Part shown: one piece after another, positions 34,289 through 42,377 of the stretch
Layout: each line of letters begins with the position of its first letter
Numbering within the stretch: the stretch's first letter is position 1
Source of the DNA: Lederbergia graminis
GTDB lineage: Bacteria; Bacillota; Bacilli; Bacillales; Bacillaceae_C
Assembly (NCBI RefSeq): GCF_042655485.1
Contig: NZ_JBHSMC010000013.1
Location: 137,670 to 201,669, forward strand
Length of the DNA: 64,000 nt
Direction: 5' to 3'
The notes under the pieces: generated by a model
Told to the model about the DNA's origin: nothing
Seen by the model: the letters and a program-made list of their open reading frames with translations, nothing else
Database searches by the model: none
Program-made: the position numbers and the translations under genes

Positions 34289-34960
34289 GTGAAAAAAAAG
34301 AAACAGTTTATTGTTTTTATTATTGCAGTAGTATTATTAGTACTGGGCGATTTTGGCTATAATGTTTATTCAAAAAAACTGACAGATGTTGAAAAAAGTA
34401 TAGATGCTTATAAACAGAAATTTCTAGATGCAGAGCTAGAAAATAAAAAACTTCAAGATAAGATTGATATAGCACAAAGTGATAACGAGCATTTAAATGA
34501 TAGAATATCAGAATTACATCATATTATCGACAATCTATATGACGAAAAAACGAACTATATATTTAGTGATCAAATAGGGAGAAAGGTACTTCAAGCCTTT
34601 GCTAATAATGATTTACACCAATTAAATGAACTTTTACCTATAAATGTTAAAGCATATAAAGGGTATCTAGAAAAAACAGTGAATGGTTCCACTTCAAAAG
34701 TATCATTTCAGCCCATTCAGTCGATGGGATTGAATAATAATAACGGCACCGTTTCAATATGGCACTATTACAATGATGAGGAATCAAAGACTTTTGTCAT
34801 TTTATATAACATTGTTGATGAACTAAACTCTACTTACATCGATTGCAGAATGACCTTTCGAATTATTAATGAAAAGGATACACAACCAGGAGTTACAAAA
34901 ACTACTTTCAAGCTTGTTGATATTGAAATAGGTAAAGATCTCATTCATTCAGATGCATAA
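34289..34960 (+). CDS. membrane-anchored coiled-coil protein, paralogue A
   Basis: An unrecognised 223-residue protein with a GTG start preceded by AGAGGGGG. An N-terminal helix (about 5-24) anchors it, with the bulk outside the cell by the positive-inside rule. Residues about 33-85 form a coiled coil. The C-terminal domain contains 'YLEKTVNGSTSKVSFQPIQSMG', shared with the next gene. It is probably a surface protein with an NTF2-like or similar small ligand domain, but this is not established. The neighbour at 35110 is clearly a tandem duplicate. Confidence 0.75.
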   Translation: MKKKKQFIVFIIAVVLLVLGDFGYNVYSKKLTDVEKSIDAYKQKFLDAELENKKLQDKIDIAQSDNEHLNDRISELHHIIDNLYDEKTNYIFSDQIGRKVLQAFANNDLHQLNELLPINVKAYKGYLEKTVNGSTSKVSFQPIQSMGLNNNNGTVSIWHYYNDEESKTFVILYNIVDELNSTYIDCRMTFRIINEKDTQPGVTKTTFKLVDIEIGKDLIHSDA

Positions 34961-35109
34961 TAGCAAATGCTCGTATTCCCTCTTTAGTAAAAGTGCTAAT
35001 CCTACACCTAGACAAATTATTTCATTCTCATTTATTTAATAATTAGTGAAGAAATAATAAGAATCTAATATACTAGTAAAAAAAGCACATACTAACTTTG
35101 GAGGGGATT

Positions 35110-35760
35110 ATGAAAAGAAAACAGATTATCATTTTTATTAGTATTGTTATTTTATTACTTATCGTTGATATCGCTTACAAAACGTACTCTAAAACAAAAG
35201 CTGAACATGTAAATAAGATTAGTGATTACAAGCAAAAATATGAAGAAGCTAAAGAGAAAAATATAAAACTTGAAGAAATTATAGCCTCTTTAGATGAAGA
35301 GTTAGATATTATGGAACAGGAATACACTAACTTAGAAGAAGAGTATTATAAATCCAAAGATGAAACATCAGAATACTTAATAAGTAATGACATAGGGATA
35401 CAAATCTATCATGCTATGGTAAATGGTGATACTGCTACTTTACAAGAGTTAACATCCCCGAATATAAAGGTATTTGATCATTACTTTGAAAAGACTGTGA
35501 ATGGAATAACTACGAAGATTTCGTTTAAAAATATTCAAGATGCAGCGATTCGAAATGTTGATCCAAAAACATTCAATTTTGGTTTTGATGAGGAACGGGA
35601 TGCGCTTAGAATTCTGTACGTTATAGATCATCCTCAAAATTCTTCTCGTATAACTTGTAAAATGTACATTAAAAAGTCGGAAGAAATCGCTAATGAAACG
35701 GGTTCAGTTAGTGTGGAACGTAGACTCCTTGATATTGATTTTTTCTTTCCTACTGAATAA
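35110..35760 (+). CDS. membrane-anchored coiled-coil protein, paralogue B
   Basis: A 216-residue paralogue of the preceding gene: N-terminal helix 'IIIFISIVILLLIVDIAY', then a Lys/Glu-rich coiled coil (about 30-80) and a C-terminal domain with 'YFEKTVNGITTKISFKNIQDAA'. ATG 35110 is chosen because GGAGGGG is five bases upstream; a TTG at 35098 falls before that site. The two proteins share the same layout and the EKTVNG motif, but elsewhere identity is low, so the duplication is not recent. A strong terminator follows. Confidence 0.77.
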   Translation: MKRKQIIIFISIVILLLIVDIAYKTYSKTKAEHVNKISDYKQKYEEAKEKNIKLEEIIASLDEELDIMEQEYTNLEEEYYKSKDETSEYLISNDIGIQIYHAMVNGDTATLQELTSPNIKVFDHYFEKTVNGITTKISFKNIQDAAIRNVDPKTFNFGFDEERDALRILYVIDHPQNSSRITCKMYIKKSEEIANETGSVSVERRLLDIDFFFPTE

Positions 35761-35800
35761 AGAAGCTACCAGCACATACCCCATGCTGGTAGCTTCTTTT
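35761..35800. terminator. bidirectional terminator shared with gatB
   Basis: AGAAGCTACCAGCA and TGCTGGTAGCTTCT make a perfect 14-base-pair stem with a nine-base loop, then TTTT. It starts at the end of paralogue B's stop codon and serves the convergent gatCAB operon. Confidence 0.92.
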
Positions 35801-35805
35801 ATCAA

Positions 35806-37233
35806 TTATCGTTTATCAATTTCTTGTTTTAATAACTTATTTACTACTGGAGGATTTGCTTGTCCTTTTGTAGCTTTCATAATTTGACCGACTAGGAATC
35901 CTAGTGCACGGCCTTTACCGTTCTTGTAGTCCTCAATTGATTGCTGGTTTGCATCTAGGACTTCATTCACGATTGGAATTAGTGCGCTTTCGTCAGAGAT
36001 TTGGACAAGTCCTTTTTCCTTAACGATTGTTTCAGCGTCTCCGCCGTTTTCAATTAATTCACGGAATACTTTCTTCGCGATTTTAGATGAAATTGTTCCG
36101 TCCTCAATGAGTTTAATCATCCCTGCAAGGCCAGCTGGAGTTAATGCCACTTCATGCAATTCTTTTTGTTCTGCATTTAAGTATTCAGATACGCCACCCA
36201 TCAACCAATTGGAAGCTAGCTTTGCATCTGCACCTTCCTCTAATACAGCTTCAAAGAAATCAGACATTTCCTTCGTAAGTGTTAACACCATTGCATCATA
36301 TGCAGGTAATCCCAGTTCTTCGACATAACGTTTTTTACGTGCATCCGGTAATTCAGGAATTTCTGCGCGAACACGTTCTTTCCACTCGTCATCAATATAA
36401 AGTTGCACGAGGTCTGGTTCTGGGAAATAACGATAATCGTCTGAACCTTCTTTCACACGCATTAAGATTGTTTCGCCAGTTGCCTCATCATAACGACGAG
36501 TCTCTTGTAAAATTTCTCCGCCTGCTAGTAGGACTTTTTCTTGACGCTTTTGTTCGAATTCAAGTCCACGACGAACAAAGTTGAAAGAGTTTAAGTTTTT
36601 CAATTCTGCTTTTGTACCGAATTCTTCTTGTCCAATAGGACGCAAGGAAATATTAGCGTCACATCTTAAAGAACCTTCTTCCATTTTACAATCAGAAACG
36701 CCTGTAAATTGTATAATGGATTTAAGTTTTTCAAGATATAGATAAGCTTCTTCTGGAGTTCTAATATCTGGTTCAGAAACGATTTCAACTAATGGTGTAC
36801 CTTGACGGTTTAAATCGACAAGTGATCCATCATTTGTATGTGTTAATTTCCCAGCATCTTCTTCTAAATGAAGACGAGTAATACCGATTCTCTTTTTCTC
36901 GCCTTGAACTTCAATTTCAATCCATCCATTTTCCCCAATTGGTTTATCAAACTGAGAAATTTGGTATGCTTTTGGATTATCAGGATAGAAATAGTTTTTA
37001 CGGTCAAATTTCGTTTCAGTCGCAATCTCACAGTTTAATGCCATCGCAGCTTTCATCCCGAATTCAACTGCACGTTTATTCAATACAGGTAGTACTCCTG
37101 GATATCCTAGGTCGATGACATTCGTATTATGGTTAGGCTCAGAACCGAATTTATTTGGTGCTGGTGAAAATATCTTTGAATCTGTTTTTAACTCTACGTG
37201 GACCTCGAGTCCGATTACTGTTTCAAAATTCAT
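35806..37233 (-). CDS. gatB: Asp-tRNA(Asn)/Glu-tRNA(Gln) amidotransferase subunit B
   Basis: A 475-residue kinase subunit of the GatCAB amidotransferase, which converts Glu-tRNA(Gln) and Asp-tRNA(Asn) to the amidated forms; essential in Firmicutes that lack GlnRS. Signature 'NFETVIGLEVHVELKT' at the N-terminus, 'KNYFYPDNPKAYQISQ' around 75-90, and 'SLRCDANISLRP' around 190. The C-terminal YqeY-like tail has 'GQIMKATKGQANPPVVNKLL'. ATG 37233 follows AAGGGGGG; a longer upstream reading enters gatA. It follows gatA by 13 bases. Confidence 0.97.
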   Translation of the reverse strand: MNFETVIGLEVHVELKTDSKIFSPAPNKFGSEPNHNTNVIDLGYPGVLPVLNKRAVEFGMKAAMALNCEIATETKFDRKNYFYPDNPKAYQISQFDKPIGENGWIEIEVQGEKKRIGITRLHLEEDAGKLTHTNDGSLVDLNRQGTPLVEIVSEPDIRTPEEAYLYLEKLKSIIQFTGVSDCKMEEGSLRCDANISLRPIGQEEFGTKAELKNLNSFNFVRRGLEFEQKRQEKVLLAGGEILQETRRYDEATGETILMRVKEGSDDYRYFPEPDLVQLYIDDEWKERVRAEIPELPDARKKRYVEELGLPAYDAMVLTLTKEMSDFFEAVLEEGADAKLASNWLMGGVSEYLNAEQKELHEVALTPAGLAGMIKLIEDGTISSKIAKKVFRELIENGGDAETIVKEKGLVQISDESALIPIVNEVLDANQQSIEDYKNGKGRALGFLVGQIMKATKGQANPPVVNKLLKQEIDKR

Positions 37234-37246
37234 GCCAAATCCCCCC

Positions 37247-38692
37247 TTACAATTGTGGTTTTTGCTCATGATAGTTTGTAGATTGTTCAAATGCATGAGC
37301 AACACGATAGATTGTTTCTTCGTCAAAATGTTTACCGATAATTTGTAAACCTAATGGAAGTCCATTCGTAAATCCGCATGGAACAGAAATTCCTGGAAGT
37401 CCTGCTAAGTTCACAGGGATTGTTAATAAATCACGTGCGTACATTGTAACTTGGTCATCTACCATTTCACCAATCTTATAAGCTGGTGTCGGTGTCGTTG
37501 GTCCAACAATTACATCATATTTTTCAAAAATATTATCAAAGTCTTGCTTGATCAATGTTCTAGCTTGTTGTGCTTTTTTGTAATAAGCATCATAAAATCC
37601 GGAGCTAAGAGCATAAGTACCAAGCATGATACGACGTTTTACTTCATCACCGAAACCTTCAGAACGTGTCTTTTTATAAAGTTCCATCAAGTTCTTTGGA
37701 TTAGGGGTACGGTATCCATAGCGAACACCATCAAAGCGCGCAAGGTTTGCAGATGCTTCAGATGAAGCTAACAAATAATAAGTTGCTACACCATATTCTG
37801 AATGTGGAAGTGAAACTTCTTCCCATGTTGCTCCTAATCCTTCGAGTACTTTTAATGCATCCAGAACTGATTGACGTGATGCTTCACTTACACCTTGTCC
37901 TAAGTATTCTTTCGGAACGGCAATCTTTAACCCTTTAATATCGCCAGTAAGGCTATCTGTATAATTCGGTACATCTTTATTTACCGTAGTTGAATCATGT
38001 TGGTCTACACCTGAAATAGATTGTAGAACAAATGCATTATCTCTTACATTACGAGTAATTGGCCCAATTTGGTCAAGGGAAGATGCAAAAGCAACTAGAC
38101 CATAACGGGAAACTCTTCCATATGTAGGTTTCATTCCTACTACACCACAGAACGCGGCTGGTTGGCGAATAGATCCACCAGTATCAGAACCTAGTGCAAA
38201 CGGAATTTGTCCAGAAGCAACAGCTGCTGCAGATCCACCTGATGAACCACCAGGAACAGTATCTAAATTCCATGGATTACGTGTCACTTTGAATGCAGAG
38301 TTCTCTGTTGTTGATCCCATCGCAAACTCATCCATGTTTAACTTACCAATCGTAATGACGTTTTCAGCATTTAACTTTTCCATTACGGTAGCATCATAGA
38401 TAGGGTCAAAGTTTTCTAGCATTTTACTTGCACATGTTGTGATCAAGTTCTTCGTTACAATATTATCTTTAATCCCAGCTGGAATACCAAAAAGTGGATT
38501 ATCTCCTACTTTCCCATCCAATGCTTTTGCTTTATTACGTGCATTTTCTTCGTCAAGTGTAAGGAATGCATTAACTTTTCCATCTACTTCATTAATACGT
38601 TTATATGATTCATCCACTAGGTCAGAAACGTTGATTTCTTTTTTATGTAAAAGTTCATGTAAATCTGTGATGGATTGATCAAATAATGACAT
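37247..38692 (-). CDS. gatA: Asp-tRNA(Asn)/Glu-tRNA(Gln) amidotransferase subunit A
   Basis: A 481-residue glutaminase/amidase subunit. The Ser-cisSer-Lys triad fits K75 ('GIPAGIKDNI'), S150 ('VPGGSSGGSAAAVA') and S174 ('DTGGSIRQPAAFCG'), with the same spacing (75 and 24) as in S. aureus GatA. It hydrolyses glutamine and passes ammonia to GatB. It starts at ATG 38692, 14 bases after the gatC stop, in the order gatC, gatA, gatB. Confidence 0.97.
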   Translation of the reverse strand: MSLFDQSITDLHELLHKKEINVSDLVDESYKRINEVDGKVNAFLTLDEENARNKAKALDGKVGDNPLFGIPAGIKDNIVTKNLITTCASKMLENFDPIYDATVMEKLNAENVITIGKLNMDEFAMGSTTENSAFKVTRNPWNLDTVPGGSSGGSAAAVASGQIPFALGSDTGGSIRQPAAFCGVVGMKPTYGRVSRYGLVAFASSLDQIGPITRNVRDNAFVLQSISGVDQHDSTTVNKDVPNYTDSLTGDIKGLKIAVPKEYLGQGVSEASRQSVLDALKVLEGLGATWEEVSLPHSEYGVATYYLLASSEASANLARFDGVRYGYRTPNPKNLMELYKKTRSEGFGDEVKRRIMLGTYALSSGFYDAYYKKAQQARTLIKQDFDNIFEKYDVIVGPTTPTPAYKIGEMVDDQVTMYARDLLTIPVNLAGLPGISVPCGFTNGLPLGLQIIGKHFDEETIYRVAHAFEQSTNYHEQKPQL

Positions 38693-38706
38693 ATGTATTC
38701 TCCCCC

Positions 38707-38997
38707 CTATTCCAATATAGATGGCACTTTAATTTGGCCGTCTTGTTGTTCTGGAACATTTTTCATTACTTCTTCAATTGGTAAACCTTCTTCTGCAATG
38801 TCTTCACGCAATACGTTTGTTTGAGCAAATACATGTGAAGTTGGTTCAATATTTTCTGTGTTAAGTTCGTCAAGCTTTTCAGCCATTGTGATAATTTTGT
38901 CGAGTTGATCTGTGAAAGTTACTGCTTCTTCATCGCTCATGTCGAGTCTTGCTAAATGGGCAACGTGTAAAACTTGTTCCTTTGATATTCTAGACAA
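38707..38997 (-). CDS. gatC: Asp-tRNA(Asn)/Glu-tRNA(Gln) amidotransferase subunit C, TTG start
   Basis: A 96-residue subunit that binds and stabilises GatA. 'ISKEQVLHVAHLARLDMSDEEA' and 'EDIAEEGLPIEEVMKNVPEQQDGQIKVPSIL' are typical. Start is TTG at 38997, seven bases after TTTGGAGGTG; longer readings would pass through that site. The 96-residue length equals that of B. subtilis GatC. It is the first gene of the operon. Confidence 0.95.
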   Translation of the reverse strand: MSRISKEQVLHVAHLARLDMSDEEAVTFTDQLDKIITMAEKLDELNTENIEPTSHVFAQTNVLREDIAEEGLPIEEVMKNVPEQQDGQIKVPSILE

Positions 38998-39096
38998 TAT
39001 ATGACACCTCCAAATTTTTTCGAACACTCACAATACTATTGATAATAGCAGAAAAATAGGAATATAAGCAAGAGATGGAGTAGCCCTCCATCCCTT

Positions 39097-39133
39097 GTTC
39101 CCGCAGAAGTCTCGAATCTTCGCTACAATCAAC
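39097..39133. repeat. fragment of dispersed intergenic repeat
   Basis: It contains TTCCCGCAGAAGTCTCG and ends CGCTACAATCAAC, matching the right end of the copy at 3.6 kb (3721-3758). Only the right part is present, so it is a truncated copy in the gap between gatC and camS. Confidence 0.7.
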
Positions 39134-39163
39134 ATAAAAATTTGAAACACTAATAACTTAAAA

Positions 39164-40294
39164 CTAATAAATATGAACGAATGGTTCTTCTTCTTTTCCT
39201 GCATTTTTGACAATTAATGCTTCCGGACCACTTACGGAAGAGATGTTTACTTCCACTCTAATATATTCTGGGAAGTGGTCCATCACCAGAGAGGTGGCCC
39301 ATTGCGTAAATGCGATAATTTCTGCTTTTCCATACAGCTGAATCGGTATTTCGATTGTAAGTCTTGTAAATTGATCATTTACATAAAAAGCTTGTCCAAT
39401 GACACCATTGTAATTAGGGAAGAACTTTTCTATGTCATCTTTAAATCTTAAAAATTTTGCTTCGTCTTCACGATGATCTTGTTTCGCTTTACTAGATGGG
39501 AATAAATAATATTTTTCATCTATCGATTTCCAATCACCAAGTGAATTTCCTTTACTTGAATGGGCATATGCAAAAAAGTTCCCAGGAATCACAGCATTTT
39601 TTGCTTGTTGCTCAAACAAGGCAATAGTAATCGGTACATCGCCAACGCCTTCCATAGCTCGTAGCCTTTTGAGAATTTCCTCTCCCATTTTTTTACCTTC
39701 TGCAGCGAGTTTCTCATGGCTAATTTTTGTTTCATATGTTGCGCCCCATTGTTCCTTCTGATAGTAATGAACAGAGTTTAAGGCTAGTCCAATGACAATT
39801 CCGCCTAATTTCACAGTTTTATCATTTTTAACTAAATAATTATGTTCCAATATATGTGCTAAATAAATAGGATTTTTTTCATTCTGCTCTTCAATTGAGC
39901 CTTTCTCATCATTATATGGATTTAAACCCACACTATCATTTGGACTCGATTTTCTTTTTAACCAACTACTAACGGTCTCTTTATCTAGCTTCTGGCCTTC
40001 TTGAAACACATATTTATCAGTAGAGAAATGCTCCTTCGCTACACGCATTAAACCTGTTTCAAATTCTTTAATATCATAACTGGAACGCAGGTTGGAGACG
40101 ACCATTCCTCTAGTTTGACTAGGTTCAAACGGAATAATGGAGCGATAATAAGATTCATCTATTTGATAATTTGGGATAATAGATGTTTCTTGTTGTTCAT
40201 CGTCTTCCTGGACAACTTCATCATTTTTTTCCAAAGTAGGCATACACCCACTTAAGAGAGTCGCTACTAAAATGAGCGATAACCATTTTTTCAT
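39164..40294 (-). CDS. camS: CamS family lipoprotein (sex pheromone cAM373 precursor family)
   Basis: A 376-residue lipoprotein. The signal peptide ends in lipobox 'LLSGC' with C17. The remainder is a CamS domain with 'IIPFEPSQTRGMVVSNL', 'GLNPYNDEKGSIEEQNEKNPIYLAHILEHNYL' and 'NYNGVIGQAFYVNDQFTRLTI'. In enterococci and staphylococci the signal peptide of the orthologue releases the cAM373 pheromone; here it reads 'SLILVATLLSG'. The B. subtilis orthologue is YerH, downstream of ligA, as here. ATG 40294 is preferred, since AAAAGGTGG precedes it and GTG 40306 is part of that site. Confidence 0.93.
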   Translation of the reverse strand: MKKWLSLILVATLLSGCMPTLEKNDEVVQEDDEQQETSIIPNYQIDESYYRSIIPFEPSQTRGMVVSNLRSSYDIKEFETGLMRVAKEHFSTDKYVFQEGQKLDKETVSSWLKRKSSPNDSVGLNPYNDEKGSIEEQNEKNPIYLAHILEHNYLVKNDKTVKLGGIVIGLALNSVHYYQKEQWGATYETKISHEKLAAEGKKMGEEILKRLRAMEGVGDVPITIALFEQQAKNAVIPGNFFAYAHSSKGNSLGDWKSIDEKYYLFPSSKAKQDHREDEAKFLRFKDDIEKFFPNYNGVIGQAFYVNDQFTRLTIEIPIQLYGKAEIIAFTQWATSLVMDHFPEYIRVEVNISSVSGPEALIVKNAGKEEEPFVHIY

Positions 40295-40351
40295 ACCGTT
40301 TTCCACCTTTTAAGAAGAATTCCATTTTCTCAGTATGAGGTTTGGAATGTA

Positions 40352-42358
40352 TTAATCAGCCAGTTCTTCGACTAGTCTGTTTTCATCCCAAATTTCTATA
40401 CCAAGTTGCTCTGCTTTTGTAAGTTTAGAACCAGCATCTTCACCTGCGATTACCAAATCTGTCTTCTTACTTACACTACCGCTTACTTTTCCGCCTAGTA
40501 ATTCAATCTTTTCCTTAGCTTCATTCCGAGTTAATTGTTCTAATTTCCCCGTTAAGACAATTGTTTTACCATTGAAGAAAGAATCAACATTTTCTATTTG
40601 ATTACGCTTTGGTCCAAGGTACTCCATATTAACTCCAGCTGTTTTTAACTTATCAATTAACGCTTGGAGATCTTCACTGTCAAAAAACGTGACAATTGCA
40701 TCCGCCATTTTATCGCCAATTTCTTCGATAGCAACTAATTCCTCTTTCGTTGCAGCTTTCAGTTTATCCATTGTCTCAAAGTGCTCAGCAAGGGTTTTCG
40801 CTGCTTTTGCCCCGACATGTCGAATTCCTAGACCAAAAAGGAGTTTTTCCAAAGAATTTTGTTTGGAAGCTACAATCGATTCAAGTAAATTAGAGACTGA
40901 TTTCTCTCCCATTCTTTCTAAGTTTAACAATTGTTCTTTCGTTAAGAAATATAAATCTGCTGGATCTCTAATAAGCTCAGCTGCAAATAGTTGTGAGATG
41001 ACTTTTTCGCCTATACCTTCAATATTCATCGCTGTTCTGGATACAAAGTGGATGAGACCTTCCCGAATTTGCGCAGGGCATGTTGGATTTATACAACGCA
41101 ATGCTACTTCGCCCTCGATACGAACTAACTCACTCTCACATTCCGGACAATGAGTAGGCATTTGGAAAGCAACTTCATCGCCAGTACGTCGTTCTACGAG
41201 TACGTTCACTACTTCCGGAATGATATCACCGGCTTTTTTCACAATGACAAAGTCACCGAGCATAATATCTTTTTCTCGTATTAAATCCTCATTATGGAGT
41301 GATGCTCTTTGCACAGTGGTACCTGCAACTTGTACTGGCTCTAATATAGCCGTTGGAGTAACTACACCCGTTCTTCCAACACTAAGTTCAATATCTATTA
41401 GCTTTGTTGCTACTTCTTCAGCTGGAAATTTATAAGCAATTGCCCAGCGTGGTGATTTTGCCGTGCTACCTAATTCTTCTTGCTGTGCATAGGAATCTAC
41501 TTTTATCACAATTCCATCAATGTCGTAATCAAGTTGACTCCGTTTCTCTGTCCACTCTTCAATGTATTCGAGTACATCCTCTATGCTCTTACAAACACGA
41601 CGCTCTTTATTAACTTTTAGTCCCAGCGTTTCTAACAACTCTAACCCTGAACTATGAGTCGTAACACCAGTAGTACCTACATCACCGATACCGTACAAAA
41701 ACACATCCAAATTACGAGATGCTGCTATCCTTGGATCTAGCTGGCGCAGTGATCCAGCAGCAGCATTTCTTGGATTTGCAAATAATACCTCGCCACTTTC
41801 TGCTCTTTCTTTATTTAAAGCTTCAAATGACTTTTTAGGCATGAATGCTTCCCCTCGAACTTCAAGAGTATATGGTTCTTTTAGTTTAAGGGGAATCGAC
41901 CTAATTGTTCTTAGATTTGCTGTAATATCCTCTCCTACTGTTCCGTCTCCACGAGTAGAGCCTTGGCTAAATATGCCGTCTACATAGCGTAAAGACACTG
42001 CAAGTCCATCGATTTTCAATTCACACATATAGGAATAATTATCGCCTATTGCTTGTTGAATTCTTCGATCAAAATCACGTAAGTCTTCTTCAGAGAAGGC
42101 ATTTGCGAGACTCATCATTTGTGTTTGATGACGAACTTTTTGGAATGTAGGGAGTGGTTCAGCTCCTATTCTTTGCGTTGGAGAAGTAGGTGTCACCCAT
42201 TCAGGATGTTGCTTTTCTATTTCAATTAGTTCGTTTAATAGTTTGTCATATTCTGCATCTGGTACGGATGGATTATCTAACACATAATACTCATAATTAT
42301 ATTTATTTAATAATTCGTGTAACTGTTGTACTCGTTTTTCTAGTGATTTTTCATCCAT
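40352..42358 (-). CDS. ligA: NAD-dependent DNA ligase
   Basis: A 668-residue essential ligase that seals nicks in replication and repair. The adenylation Lys is K115 in 'CELKIDGLAVSLRY'. Domain Ia, adenylation domain and OB fold are in order, then the zinc finger with 'CPECESELVR' and 'CINPTCPAQIR'. HhH repeats follow around 'ERMGEKSVSNLL', 'LGIRHVGAKAAK' and 'IEEIGDKMADAI'. A C-terminal BRCT domain ends it (about 590-668). ATG 42358 follows GAGGTG. It follows pcrA with a 19-base gap. Confidence 0.97.
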   Translation of the reverse strand: MDEKSLEKRVQQLHELLNKYNYEYYVLDNPSVPDAEYDKLLNELIEIEKQHPEWVTPTSPTQRIGAEPLPTFQKVRHQTQMMSLANAFSEEDLRDFDRRIQQAIGDNYSYMCELKIDGLAVSLRYVDGIFSQGSTRGDGTVGEDITANLRTIRSIPLKLKEPYTLEVRGEAFMPKKSFEALNKERAESGEVLFANPRNAAAGSLRQLDPRIAASRNLDVFLYGIGDVGTTGVTTHSSGLELLETLGLKVNKERRVCKSIEDVLEYIEEWTEKRSQLDYDIDGIVIKVDSYAQQEELGSTAKSPRWAIAYKFPAEEVATKLIDIELSVGRTGVVTPTAILEPVQVAGTTVQRASLHNEDLIREKDIMLGDFVIVKKAGDIIPEVVNVLVERRTGDEVAFQMPTHCPECESELVRIEGEVALRCINPTCPAQIREGLIHFVSRTAMNIEGIGEKVISQLFAAELIRDPADLYFLTKEQLLNLERMGEKSVSNLLESIVASKQNSLEKLLFGLGIRHVGAKAAKTLAEHFETMDKLKAATKEELVAIEEIGDKMADAIVTFFDSEDLQALIDKLKTAGVNMEYLGPKRNQIENVDSFFNGKTIVLTGKLEQLTRNEAKEKIELLGGKVSGSVSKKTDLVIAGEDAGSKLTKAEQLGIEIWDENRLVEELAD

Positions 42359-42377
42359 ATGAGCACCTCTTTCCTTA

